Source: Cheiracanthium punctorium (Eukaryota; Arthropoda; Arachnida; Araneae; Cheiracanthiidae). Taken from it: DNA of 64,000 nucleotides. Location: assembly GCA_038373885.1 (NCBI GenBank), contig JAWZYV010012276.1, forward strand, positions 392,215-456,214. Reading direction: 5' to 3'. Under the pieces are notes generated by a model. It made no database searches. It was not told where the DNA came from and worked only from the letters and a program-made list of their open reading frames with translations. Positions 44,007-54,550 of the stretch are shown here, piece by piece. Numbering within the stretch: the stretch's first letter is position 1; each line of letters opens with the position of its first letter. The translations under genes and the position numbers were made by a program.

Positions 44007-44356
44007 TTCGAATAAAAGTCTTTTCCCCTTTCCTCTCTTGTGTTATCATTGGTTCTTTAAGATGCTCTTCTTTGCAAATGTTTTACGCCACCAATTTAAG
44101 TCATACGTGTCTCGTTCCAACTCCATTTAAGGTTTTTCCATGCTCTGATCAATTTGCGCACGAAAAAATTGGGTGCTGCCATTCGAAAATTTCGCAATTT
44201 TGTCACTGTAATCGTGAGAGGTTTACTGTTTTAAATCCTCACAATCTGGACCCCATACATTCAAATAACTATATCTAAACTTTCATTTTAATTGGTTGAA
44301 CGGTTCGGCCACTAGGGACTCGTATATAGCGGAAGTTTCTTTTAGACCATGCTGTA

Positions 44357-45313
44357 TATAGCGAAGAATCTTTCTGATGTAGTTCGTCTAATGAAAGCAT
44401 GTCTTAATAAGATTATGAATTTTTGTGAAAACAATGCAAAAAGTATAAACATGGAAGAAAACATTTATTTACTTACAATTAACCAACCAAATTTATAGTT
44501 TTAAAAATAGTGATAAGCAGCTTTTTATGCTAGTGTAATACATACAAGAACAATTCCAAATACACATGGAAAACAAAAGAAAGGTAAAAACTATTTCAAG
44601 ATAAGAGTACCAAATCGTATGCGCTTTAATAAAACTAATACTGAAAAAAAAATTGAAAATACAGATAATAATAATCGACATATAATCATATACTATAGTT
44701 TCACTAAACAAAATATATAGTACTTAAAAAATAAATAAATACAGGCATAACTTGCAACGGGTAACAGAGGGAACCCCTTCCCTAAAATTCAAGAAAATTC
44801 AGATATAACATATTTGAAAATGATATTTACAACAGTAGGAAATATGTAGCCCCCCTAACGTAACATGCCATTTTACACCAATGAATATATAATATATGTA
44901 TACATAAAATGATCGAACCCAGGACTACCAGCACTACACCTGAGCTACTCAGGGTCGATTCCCAGATCAAATTTCTCGCATAAGACTTGCTGGCGTTTAT
45001 CATCTTCTTTTACAATCGCAGACTGAACAGATGCAACTTTATTTTGCGGCAACTCTCGGCAATTTTACTCCCGGCAACACATTATTTCGCGGCTAGTTAC
45101 AGTTAACTGGAAAGTCACGTGTTGGGTGAAAATGATGTCACATCGACATCCTGCATTACTGATTGGGGAATTGGCTGGATGCTTTATGACGCACATCGCA
45201 AATACAAGACTTCTCTTCGGTGTGAATTCGAACTTAACCAACCAAATGTTAACCTGATGTTAAGTAGCTCTCTGTAAGAGATGCTTTTAAGCATATGCTC
45301 AATAAAAGTTCTC
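44357..45313. other. Gene-free stretch with a tRNA-like SINE fragment
   Basis: AT-rich. About 44900-44975 reads on the minus strand as CCTGAGTAGCTCAGGTGTAG (box A-like) followed by CCTGGGTTCGATCAT (box B-like) at shortened spacing, suggesting a deleted tRNA-derived SINE head. This stretch also holds the 3' flank of the zinc-finger gene. Confidence 0.4.
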
Positions 45314-46163
45314 TCATACGTGAGTGCGAAGGTGTATCTTCAAACTACTGTTAGCAGTATATGATTTTTGACACACATCGCAATGGTAAGGCTTCTCTCC
45401 ACTATGAACCCGTAGGTGTCGCTTCAAAGCACCCGCCTGAGTGAATGTTTTCTGACACACCTTACAACTGTAAGGCTTCTTCTGAGCATGTGTGTGGCTG
45501 TGATATTTCAAATACCTCTGCCGAGCAAAAGCTTTCTGACACACATCGCAAACATAAGGCTTCTCTCCCGTGTGATTACGAATGTGTTGATTCAAATCCT
45601 GACTCCTGATAAATGCTTTTTGGCACACACTGCAAACATAAGGCTTCTCTCCCGTGTGAAGTCGGAGGTGACGATACAAACCACTCTTTTGAGCGAATGC
45701 TTTCTGACACGTGTCGCAAACATACGGCTTCTCTCCCGTGTGAATTAGGAGGTGTTGATTCAAAATGATTCTTCTGAGTGAAAGCAGTCAGACACAGACT
45801 GCAAACATACGGCTTCTCTCCTGTATGAATGCGGAGATGAATATTCAAGTGAGTCTGCGTTGTGAATGCTGTCATACACATATCACAAGCATAACGCTTC
45901 TCCCCTACATGTAAGCGGGAGTGCTTCTTTAAGTAATGCTGCGAATGGAATACTTTTGCACATACGTCACACACATATTTTTTTTCGCTATGGGTACAGA
46001 CATGGGTATTCAGATTTACTTTCCTGGGAAATGCTTTCTGGCATATATCAGATGCATAACATGCCCTTTCTTTATCAGTCCACACATCTTCTTTTAACTT
46101 CTGCTGTTCAGAAGTTGTTTCTTCGCTCATTTCGCTGAAACAGGTGTCTTCTTCCAGTTCACA
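45314..46163 (-). CDS. C2H2 zinc-finger protein, paralogue 1, frame broken at 45762-45765
   Basis: The coding exon begins at an acceptor (TTTTTAG before 46163) with CELEEDTCFSE in frame with MSEETTSEQQ, and ends THV-stop at 45314. Nine tandem fingers with TGEKPY-type linkers can be read. Finger 1 is degenerate (YASDIC, first Cys replaced by Ser). Finger 4 is interrupted after FTQKN by one extra base in an A-run (plus strand 45762-45765), which throws the rest into another frame. Fingers 5-9 then run cleanly (for example YVCDTCQKAFAQKS and YHCDVCQKSYTANS). Such proteins bind DNA as nuclear regulators; no KRAB, BTB or SCAN-like domain is seen in this exon. Upstream exons were not identified. 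The lesion may be a real pseudogenisation or a homopolymer sequencing error. Confidence 0.8.
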
Positions 46164-48104
46164 CTAAAAATGATTAACGAAAGTGAACGCTTAATTTGAG
46201 CTTGACTTTAGAGATGATTAATGAAAGCGAAAGCTAATTTAAGCTTTTGTAGACAGGTTAGAAAAATACTTTTTAATTTTTGCTTCAGGTACTGTAAAAA
46301 AAGAAAATAGACGCTACGATCTGCAGATTTTTATTACTACAAACAAGAACACGAATTTAGAATGTTTTAAGATTGAAATTTTATATCAGTTATTTCTTTT
46401 CAGTGAGTTTAAATGAAATTCAAAATTGCGATTTCGAATTCCACAAATATATGTAAAGGAAACATGCATTGAAAACTTTTACTTCAATGGAAAGCATTTC
46501 TGAGGCTAAGATGTGCAGTACTGATGTAACTATACATTGTAGAAGGAACTGACATGCAGGTTTATCATGCAATAAGCGACCCATGAGACACTCGACATCA
46601 TTTCAAAATGCTTCAGTGTTTCAAATATGCATTGTTATATAAAGTTTTGAAAAATGAAAAAAAATTTAAAGTTCATCAAAGTTGATGAAAGAACGCAAAT
46701 AACGATGAAAAGTTTCTTATCTGCAATGAAAAAAGAAAAGAAAAATTAGCATTTAAAACAGAAGTGCAAGATCTTAATTCAGTAAAAGAAACAAACAATC
46801 CAGTTTTTATTACATAAATTCAATGAATGTTGAACGTTCATTTTTTTAAATGGAAAATTGAAGGAAATATGTAAAGTATTCTAGATTTATTTAGTTTTCC
46901 AGGAAATTGCAGAAATAAAAAAGAGCATAATGAGTCCTTTGATGGTTGAATATCTGAATTAAATAGGAAAGTATTTATAGGTAAATGTACAACACGAGGC
47001 ATTTAGAGAGGACATTAAGGCGTTCCTTTTAAAAAACTGTTGGCATAATAAGACTTTTGAACCGCTTTAACAACAAACACGATGTTAAATACCCCCAAAA
47101 TTTAATATAATGCTTTTTCATCTAATGCACTTGGGTATAGGTTTATTGGGTATAGGTTATTGTCAATGTAAGACCTCATTATGTCTTGTACAACTTTCAG
47201 AAAAAAAACTTAAGCGTAAAAAATTCCTTCAGAAATGGGCTAAAGCTGTTTTTGTTTAGGGAAATATGGGATATATTCCGTAAGTGGGAGCAGGTCGCCA
47301 AGCCAGATACGTAGCCAAAGCTTACGATAAGTAAACAGCGGGTCAGCGTTGCCAGTCGAGATGAGGTGTTAGGCAACCCTTTTACAGAGTTGTGTTGTTG
47401 TTTCATAATGTCATTAGAAATTATGTGATTGGTCAAAGAAATTAACTGGGATCCGAGTAAGTTTGAAGGAATTATGCAATCGGTTGAAAGAATGTAACTG
47501 ATAACCATGAAAGCGAAGTTGTACAGTTTAGTTTTAGTTTGCGGTGCGGTTTTGGAATGTTGTTTGAGTTCGTTTCCAGTGAAAATTCTGGTTGCTTTTA
47601 CATTAAATGCAGATGCGTTGTGTAGAAATGTAATGAATTCGCTTTATCATAATTTGTGTTCTTTGTTAATCATCGATAGACTGAATTTCGTTAAAAAGCT
47701 GAAAATTTTTGTTGTGAAGAACATTTAAAGCGCCCGTGTTAGGCTAAAGTTCTTCTGTTTATTTGAATGCTCTTTGATGGATTTAATTTGTGAAAAAGGC
47801 ATATTGTTCACAAATAAAAACGTATGTCAAGGCCATTAAATAAGAAATTTAGTGGAAAATTTGAGGTATGTGCTTTTGTTGACTTAAATGTTTATTTTTT
47901 GCTGTAACAAATATTGGTTTGACGTTGAGAATTTTTATTATTTTATGGTCCCGTATTTATATACAGGTTTATTCTGCGTCATTTATTTGTGAATTGGGAA
48001 GGATAGATGGAAATTTTTAAGGTTATAAGAAACATAGATGATTCTATTCGATGCATGGGATTGCTATCGACTTGCAGAATTCACGTCCATTTTTAAATTT
48101 AATA
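46164..48104. other. Upstream flank of zinc-finger paralogue 1 and repeats
   Basis: The part at 46590-46780 resembles 57190-57400 upstream of the second zinc-finger gene (TTTCAAAATGCTTCAG; GCAATGAAAAAAGAAAAG and TTAGCATTTAAA). About 47260-47430 is a dispersed repeat present inverted near 63510-63640 (TTACGATAAGTAAACAG; AGTTGTGTTGTTGTTTCAT). A 73-codon frame at 47507 is treated as chance. Confidence 0.45.
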
Positions 48105-48559
48105 CTAGCTGACCCGGCAAACGTTGTTTTGCCATATAAATTATTCCTAGGATTATTTTAGTAGAAAGAAATGACTAACTTATTGTAAGTGTATGAGGAT
48201 TAGGTATATGAGTGGAAGAGGCATGGAGCGCTGTGAACGATGCTGGAATATAAAAATAACACAAAACCAAGCATTTATATTTTTAATTCATTGCAATTTA
48301 TTCTTTAAATTTATATATATGGCTAATTACAATAATTTTACTAAAAAATAATATCAACCCTTAACGGAATAGAGTAAACAATAATGTTTGTTATCCCATC
48401 ATTAGCTAACACAAACAAACTGGATGGTTTGCCCACTGGAGAGCATGCCACGTATAATTGTCCGTGTGAAAAACATGGTGTGCTCAAATCTAAGCCACAA
48501 ACAGACATAGTTTGGCCTTGAGACTTATTGATAATCATTCCATAAAACATTTTGTCCAA
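48105..48559 (-). mobile_element. Helitron 3' fragment with helicase tail
   Basis: The minus-strand 3' end is the hairpin GGCAAAACAACGTTTGCC, then GGGTCAGCTAG and a T, i.e. CTAG inserted before T, the Helitron signature. The C-terminal part of the helicase frame lies just inside. An A-run of about 27 (48557-48583) abuts it, and the rest of the element is missing. Confidence 0.8.
48341..48559 (-). pseudogene. Helitron Rep/helicase (Pif1-like), C-terminal fragment
   Basis: A 72-residue frame contains GMIINKSQGQTMSVCGLDL followed by FSHGQLYVACSPVGKPSSLF. It matches the conserved last motifs (V and VI) of Pif1-type helicases in Helitrons. The usual sequence ends SRVGK; here the motif VI arginine is replaced (CSPVGK), which would impair ATP hydrolysis. 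Truncated at its N-terminus at the A-run. Confidence 0.85.
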
Positions 48560-48583
48560 AAAAAAAAAAAAAAAAAAAAAAAA

Positions 48584-49157
48584 ATAAGGATGAAAATCCG
48601 AAACACTTTCAGATTTTAAATACGCATTATAGTGCTATATATTAAAATCGTATCATTGTTCTTCCTTATTCCATTAAGTTGGAAAGTGTATCATTATTTA
48701 TGACTCTGTTGTATTTTTCTTTCTTGTTTCGCAAAACGCATCTTTGCAATCGAAATCTATCTTAAAATCGCCTATTAAAACTATTTTACAATCTTCGGCA
48801 AATATATTACAACTATACTTCATCGTTTTATATACTGTTTCGAATGTGCATCATAATCCATGAGTGTACCGTGTTTGTCTTTCTTGGGTTGATTCCTACT
48901 TTAACGCCTCGACTCTCGCCAAGGTTGCGATCATTAAACATATGCAGTTACCATGACGATTTTTTGCATTTATGTGGCAATCGTAATTTAGAATTAAAAT
49001 GGCGATTTGGAACAACCTGTAAGTACAGTATGCCATTTTTATTTATTTTGGATTGCCAATTAATGTAGTTTTCATAATTATGTGTCTTCAAATTCCTTAA
49101 CTGGTGCGTTTATCGCTAATTTGTTTACTTTAGTTTTCATCTAGATCTTTTGGGAGC
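48584..49157. other. Gene-free stretch
   Basis: AT-rich; TCGAAATCTATCTTAAAATC at about 48749 recurs near 49459, a short direct repeat on both sides of the MITE at 49166. No gene. Confidence 0.4.
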
Positions 49158-49165
49158 GTTGAAAC

Positions 49166-49337
49166 GGTACTTGCGCATTATCCCGGCAGTCACTTCCGCC
49201 AAACTACTTTTTCGTCAAATTTGCTGGCAAACTGTTGCCAATCGTATCCCAAACCATCAACAATTTCATGTGCCGGGCATTTATCTTAGTTAAAAATTGC
49301 TTGTCTTGGCGGACCGCCGGGATAATACGTAAGTACT
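49166..49337. mobile_element. MITE (172 bp) with 8-bp TSD
   Basis: Ends GGTACTTGCGCATTATCCCG and CGGGATAATACGTAAGTACT form an inverted repeat of about 22 bp with a few mismatches. Perfect 8-bp duplications GTTGAAAC flank it (49158-49165 and 49338-49345). The size suggests a hAT-like mechanism, but the TIR does not start with CAG or TAG, so the superfamily is open. Confidence 0.75.
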
Positions 49338-49975
49338 GTTGAAACTTGTGCCCCCCATGACTGCAAAGCTCGCCAAAATACGGGGATATTTTAGGTTGGT
49401 GAGAGTGGGGACGTTAAAATAGGAATCAACTCTTTCTTGTACCATAAAATACATCTTTGGAATCGAAATCTATCTTAAAATCGCCTACTGAAACTGTTTT
49501 ACAATCTTCGCCAGGCATATTCGTCCTATAGGCATATTCCAACCATACCGCAAAGGCATTTTAAATAAATTGTCCCAAAATGTAAAACAGGAAATGGGGA
49601 CAATTTTTAATTAATTTATTGTTTTTTAATTAAATTACTGTTAATTATTTCGTTAATTATATATGCCCCCAGTTTTGTTTCAAAATCGGGGACATGTCCC
49701 CGATTCTATGTTCAAAAATCTGGTCACCTTACTAAAACGCGCTTTCCAAAAAGTTTATTTGGCACGACAGTCACAAGATAAACGTGCTACAAACATTGAA
49801 ATACATCCGATGTTCTGAGAAACTTTCGAGTAACACAAAATTTTGATCTAATAAAAAATGATGATGGAAAACCAGTAAATATTATTATTTCTTTGGAAAA
49901 GCTCATTTGTCTTAAAAACAAAGTAATCGCAACTAAGATTTTTTTTAAATGTAAATTAAAATAAATGAGATTTAA

Positions 49976-51216
49976 GGGGTTAGGGGTAGTCAGAATTTTA
50001 AAAAAATTGATTTTTTTTTTTTTTGCATTTTCTTAAAGTATAGTATCTTAAAAATATTCTCTGAAAGTTTGAAGTGAATCCGACAAATATCTTTCGAGTT
50101 ATTTAGCGAAGAATAAAAGGCTCTCGAGCGGTCTAATATTTCCGAGAACAATTAGCTAGCGGCATAATTCTCCCTTACCTCCTGAAGTTTTAAAAGCAAT
50201 CAAGCCTATTTATGAAGATCTTAGTAATGAAAATTTACTTTCAAGATGTGTAGGTGGATTTAATCAAAATAATAATGAGAGCTTCAACCAACTAGTGTGG
50301 AAAATATGCCCAAAAACTATCAATACTAGTTTTACCATTGTTCAAATTGCTGCATACGTAGCTATGAGTATATTTAATGAAGGGACAAAGTCATTATTAG
50401 TAATGATGAACACACTGGGACTTAGTTGTGGGCCTAATTCGCATCGGTATACTGAAAAAACCGATAGTGCACGTGTAAAAGTAGCTGATCAGCGCGCTAA
50501 CGACAACACTCGCGAAGGTAGAATGCGACGTAGACAACAACAAATTGATGTTTTAGAAAGTTCTACAACGGCTGAAGAACTCTTATATGGTCCAGGAATA
50601 GATGACTCAGTGTAAGTATTGAAATTATTCGTATTACTGTACATCAATCGACTGCAAAACTTTAAATGCGTTTTTCTCAAAACTATGTTTTTTGAACTGG
50701 TGACCACTCTAACTCAAAAACCGCTCGATAGATTTGAATGAAACTTATACAGCTTTTAGAAAACATAAAAAGCTAGTGCCTGATCGAAGGATTTTTTAAA
50801 TTTTTAAACTTCGATTTTTTATAAACAATTAATTGTTGGTTTTTTTCCCGAAAATCTGCAAAAAAATTTCCAGAGACCGCCATTTTGTTAATTTTGAAAA
50901 AAACAAAAAAAAAGCTTCGATCAGGCACAAGATTATCTATCCATAAAAATAATCTTTTTTGTTTCATTGATTTTAGATGAATCTCCAAGGAGCTGTAATG
51001 GTCACCACAAGGACCCATTATTAAAACCTGTTCAACTTAGACCGCCATAACTTGTAAAATTATTATTATTTTTTTTTTTTGAAATTTAAGTGAAGTAATG
51101 TTAAAGTATGATGAAATGATACTATGTTTTTACTTATGTGAAATAAACTTAATTACTAGTAAAAAAAAATTAATAAAAAATGGCATTTTTTCACGCCTCT
51201 GACTACCCCTAACCCC
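49976..51216 (+). mobile_element. TTAA-flanked DNA transposon (1241 bp) with Mutator-like/Kolobok-like transposase remnant
   Basis: The termini GGGGTTAGGGGTAGTCAGA and TCTGACTACCCCTAACCCC are perfect inverted repeats. TTAA flanks both sides (49972-49975 and 51217-51220). It encloses the C-terminal part of a transposase (50160-50615) and is an internally deleted derivative. Confidence 0.75.
50160..50615 (+). pseudogene. Mutator-like transposase (PF20700-type) C-terminal fragment
   Basis: An open frame of about 150 codons runs from a stop at 50157-50159 to TAA at 50613. It reads HNSPLPPEVLKAIKPIYEDL, then NNNESFNQLVWKICPKT, IAAYVAMSIFNEG and LGLSCGPNSHRY, ending YGPGIDDSV. This order is the conserved tail of the transposase family annotated in arthropods and cnidarians as Mutator-like transposase domain. 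The TTAA target would fit the Kolobok class better; family naming is from memory. The catalytic N-terminal part is missing. A GTAAGT lies over the stop, so an intron in the parent is possible. Confidence 0.7.
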
Positions 51217-51538
51217 TTAATGAAGCTAATATAATGTATTTGTGTTCCTATTGTTTCAAATTTGCTCATTCGCTCATTTATTTGAAGTATCAAGCCAGTA
51301 AACAGCAAACATTTCTGAAGGACGGTTACTTTTGGATAGTCAGTTGAGTGACCGGTATTGAGGTGTCACTGTACATATTTCTATTTATTTTTTCAAAAAT
51401 GATTTTTGAATGTTTAATTTTATCATAGCATTTTGTACATGAAGCTTACTTTTTGGGTGAATTTATTGTTTTTACCTTTTTATTTTCTCGCCACCCCCTC
51501 CCCTCCTACAAGGTTCAAGGCTTACGATGTGTTGAGAC

Positions 51539-51716
51539 CAGGGGCGTAGCCAAGTGGGAGTTAGGGGGGTCATAACCCCATCCCCCCATGAGGAATTTTT
51601 TGCCATACAAAATGTATATTCTTCACTACATTATCACTCTCACGTATACATATATATGAGTTGTAGTAGTCGTAACCCCCCCCCCCCCCCATGAAAAATT
51701 TCTGGCTACGCCCCTG
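51539..51716. mobile_element. hAT-type MITE (178 bp) with 8-bp TSD
   Basis: Ends CAGGGGCGTAGCCA and TGGCTACGCCCCTG are perfect inverted repeats. Perfect duplications GTTGAGAC flank it (51531-51538 and 51717-51724). Same family as 59018-59177, sharing TACAAAATGTATATTCTTCA and ATGAGTTGTAGTAGTCGTAA. Confidence 0.88.
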
Positions 51717-52242
51717 GTTGAGACCACTGTAGAGAAAAGGCTCTAGATATGTGGCACCTCTACTGCAACCAAATGAGGATATAAACTATACCATAAACAA
51801 TGTAAAATATATTTCAAGAGCGTGCCAGATGGACAGTGAGGGAACAGAAACCTACTGTTGGCTATAGTGCATGCTGAGATAACTTGAAGAAAAAGTTTTT
51901 AAGCACGTAATTGAAATTTATAATATTCTGTTACTTTTACACATTCTTTTTTGTTGCAAAATTCATCATAATTTGGCATGGTTGGTTTAATCTGATTTTG
52001 ACTAATTACTTTGTGAAGGGTAATTTTTTTTTATGCAAAGTAATTGTGTTTGGTACTCAGGGCTCGCGTGTACTCACATTTTACGCGTAAATCGATATTT
52101 TTTGAAAAAAATTGACTCATTTTTTGAAACTGCGATTCAAATTTGACTCTCAAAATTTAGGCCGGACATCATAACGAAGTCAAGCAAAACGAAGTCATCA
52201 AGTACAAGAAAATATTAAAAAAAAAAAATGCATGTATTTACA

Positions 52243-52806
52243 GAGATATCCAGCTAAAGGAAGCAACTAATCAGCATCAGATATATTCAGAAAAAATAAA
52301 AAATGAATATCTCGACAAGATATTGGCGAACTTAACAGATAGATTTCCAGAAAAAGATATGAATATTCTCCACTGCTTAGATTATCTTTTTAATCCCAAA
52401 AAATATCCGACTTTGGTATCAGATTTAGTAAATTACGGTAATTTGAAATGCTCCTCAAAACATACGAGACGGTCATTGACAATGATAGAGCTCAGCGGGA
52501 TTTTAGTATGTTAAAAACATACATGTCTTCGAATGAAAATACCTTTTTATTTAAAGAAGTTTGCCTCAAGCTTGCATCAGATATGAAAGACCTCTTTCCA
52601 GATTTTTCTATATTAGCCAGCTGTGCTCTCATAATTCCGCTTAACCAATGCTTGGTTGTGAACGAGCATTCAGCGTCCAAAACAGGATTAAAAGCTGCTA
52701 CAGGGCATTAAAAGATGAAAATCTGTCTAATTTAATGGACTCTAAGTTTAAAATACCCACACCATTAACAGAATTTCCTTTTGGAGAAAGCATTAAATAT
52801 TTTTGA
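52243..52806 (+). pseudogene. hAT transposase C-terminal (dimerisation) fragment, frame-shifted
   Basis: Three frames follow one another: LKEATNQHQIYSEKIKNEYL through LHCLDYLFNPKKYP (frame of 52323), MLLKTYETVIDNDRAQRDF through LASDMKDLFPDFS (frame of 52448), and ERAFSVQNRIKS, YRALKDENLSNLMDSK, ending at TGA 52804-52806. ERAFSVQNRIK followed by LSNLMDS is the hallmark of the hAT C-terminal dimerisation region in the ZNF862/KRAB-hAT-like group. At least two frameshifts. No terminal repeats were assigned to this copy. Confidence 0.75.
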
Positions 52807-53369
52807 AAATGTAAAACAGAGAAAATATGTAGATAAAGAATAAAATATTCATAATTTAATGATATGTAAAAGTATTTTAATTAAAAAATGCTAAATTCGA
52901 TTTAATTATTCTTAAGTATGTAAACAGGACTTTGAAATTTTCATTGTGTATAGGAAAAAAGGTAACTGGAAATGTGCATTTTATGCACGAATACAATTTA
53001 ATATTTTTTTTATTTCCTTCTTTTTCTGCCGATTTTCCACCACTGTTTTAACATTTGTATTTGAAAAAGTTATGCTACTCATGTCTGTAATCTAGTTTAT
53101 ATTAATCGTGCATTGTGGAGAAATCAATATGTAGGGGGAAAATTAATAATTACTTGAAAAAAAAAAAAAAGGAACGTCTTTATTTCTCTTTCTTAGTTAG
53201 ATTTAAAAAAAAATAGTTTTTTGACTTTGACTCGCAGTTTTCAAAAATTGACTCTCACTTTTATTGACTGCGAGTCAACATGACTCACAGATTTTGAAGT
53301 CTAGCGCGAGACATGTTATGATACTTTTCCTAGATTTTGCAGATTTGCTTACATTCGTATTTTTACTTT
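52807..53369. other. Gene-free stretch
   Basis: AT-rich sequence with an A-run near 53157. It includes a short inverted GACTCGCAGTTTTC / GACTGCGAGTC motif around 53228-53275. No gene. Confidence 0.4.
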
Positions 53370-54300
53370 CCGAACATGTACCATGTAAGGAAAGTATTGT
53401 AATCATGAAAAAATTCGACTTCGAGATTTTGGTGTTTTGACACGTTTTGAGGGCTTCTGAATCCATTTATGCTATTTTTACGAGATGTATGTATGTATGT
53501 GTGTGTGTGTGTTTGTGTGTATGTGAGTGAACACGATAGCTCCTGAACGGAGCATTCGATTGAGCTCAAATTGGATATATATGTCATAAACCACCGTCGC
53601 AAGACCGGTATGGATTTTGGTGTGTATAGGACTTATAATTTTTCTACAGGGCTACGACAAAGATTTCTTTTACATTAAGGCCTATGGGGGGGGATTTTTG
53701 AAAGTGCGCTAGCGCTTAAACGGTAGATTCGATTGAGCTCAAATTGGGTATATAAACCACTGTCGCAAGACCGGTATTCATTTTAGTGTGTATAGGACTT
53801 ATAGTTTTTCCACAGGGCTACGACAAAGATTTCTCTTACATTATGGCCTATGGGGGAAATTCTTGAAAGTGTGCTAGCGTTTAAACGGTATATTCGATTG
53901 AGCTCAAATTGGGTATATATGTTATAAACCACCATCCTAAGACCGGTATTGATTTTGGTGTGTATAGGAATTATAGTTCTCCTACAGGGCTACGACAAAG
54001 ATTTCTTTTACATTATGGCCTATGGGGGGAATTTCTAAGTGCGCTAGCGTTTAAACGATACATTCGATTGAGCTCAAATTCGGTATACATGATATAAACC
54101 ACCATCCTAAGACCGGTATTGATTTTAGTGTGTATAGGACTTATAGTTCTCCTAAAGGGCTACGACAAATCTTTCTTTTATGTTATGGCATAATGGCATA
54201 TGGGGAGAAATTCTTGAAAGTGCGCAAGCGTTTAAACGCTGCATTCGATTGAGTTTCAATTTGGTATATATGTACAATTTAATTTTTTCGTTCAGTAGTT
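53370..54300 (+). repeat. Tandem array of about 170-bp units with a microsatellite head
   Basis: GATTGAGCTCAAATTGG recurs at 53558, 53731, 53896, 54066 and (diverged) 54247, a period of 165-181 bp. Each unit carries AGGGCTACGACAAAGATTTC, AAGACCGGTAT, TGTGTATAGGA and GCGCTAGCGTTTAAACG. The head contains a hairpin TACTTTCC...GGAAAGTA at about 53367-53397 and a TATG/TG microsatellite at 53489-53525. Open frames inside are by-products of the repeat. Confidence 0.75.
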
Positions 54301-54314
54301 TAGTTTATATTAAT

Positions 54315-54550
54315 TAAAATGTGGTATTTTCATGAGTTAAGGGACTATATATAAATCTAGGGCGTTGTAGTCTTCCAATACAACGCCCTATTTTTGTGAT
54401 AATTTAAAAAAATTGCGTAAAATAAATTTCTTTTGTACAAAAATAGTAAAAGTTAGCGGTATTAAAAAATAGCAAATTTTGAAGCAAATAAATTGTACGT
54501 TTACACAGTTTGATAGTGATTCTATAGAGCGTCTATTGCTGCGTTCTTTA
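54315..54550 (+). repeat. Dispersed repeat, second copy, interrupted by a perfect hairpin
   Basis: TATTTTCATGAGTTAAGGGA and the 54410-54550 portion match 32085-32290. Between them lies AGGGCGTTGTA, a nine-base loop and TACAACGCCCT (about 54359-54389), absent from the other copy. The words GTAGTCTTCCAATACAACGC recur directly near 54598. Confidence 0.55.

Larger units (their letters stand above)
41383..44354 (+). mobile_element. Tc1/mariner-superfamily transposon with long TIRs (2972 bp)
   Basis: TA flanks both ends (41381-41382 and 44355-44356). The terminal sequences CAGGGTGGTC and GACCATGCTG extend into inverted repeats of about 250-300 bp. These include CCTAGTGGCCGAACCGTTCA and CATTTGCAAAGAAGAGC, and the left TIR lacks a short segment near its tip. 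It contains a broken transposase gene and a nested TTAA MITE. Confidence 0.82.

Noticed and set aside
45416..46138. Plus-strand frames opposite zinc-finger paralogue 1 (and 55992-56803 opposite paralogue 2)
   Set aside because: Regular antisense readings of C2H2 repeats; the cysteine/histidine spacing is on the minus strand.
47507..47728. 73-codon frame with a hydrophobic start resembling a signal peptide
   Set aside because: No upstream promoter, no cysteine pattern or family resemblance, and it overlaps repeat sequence; a chance frame is more likely.
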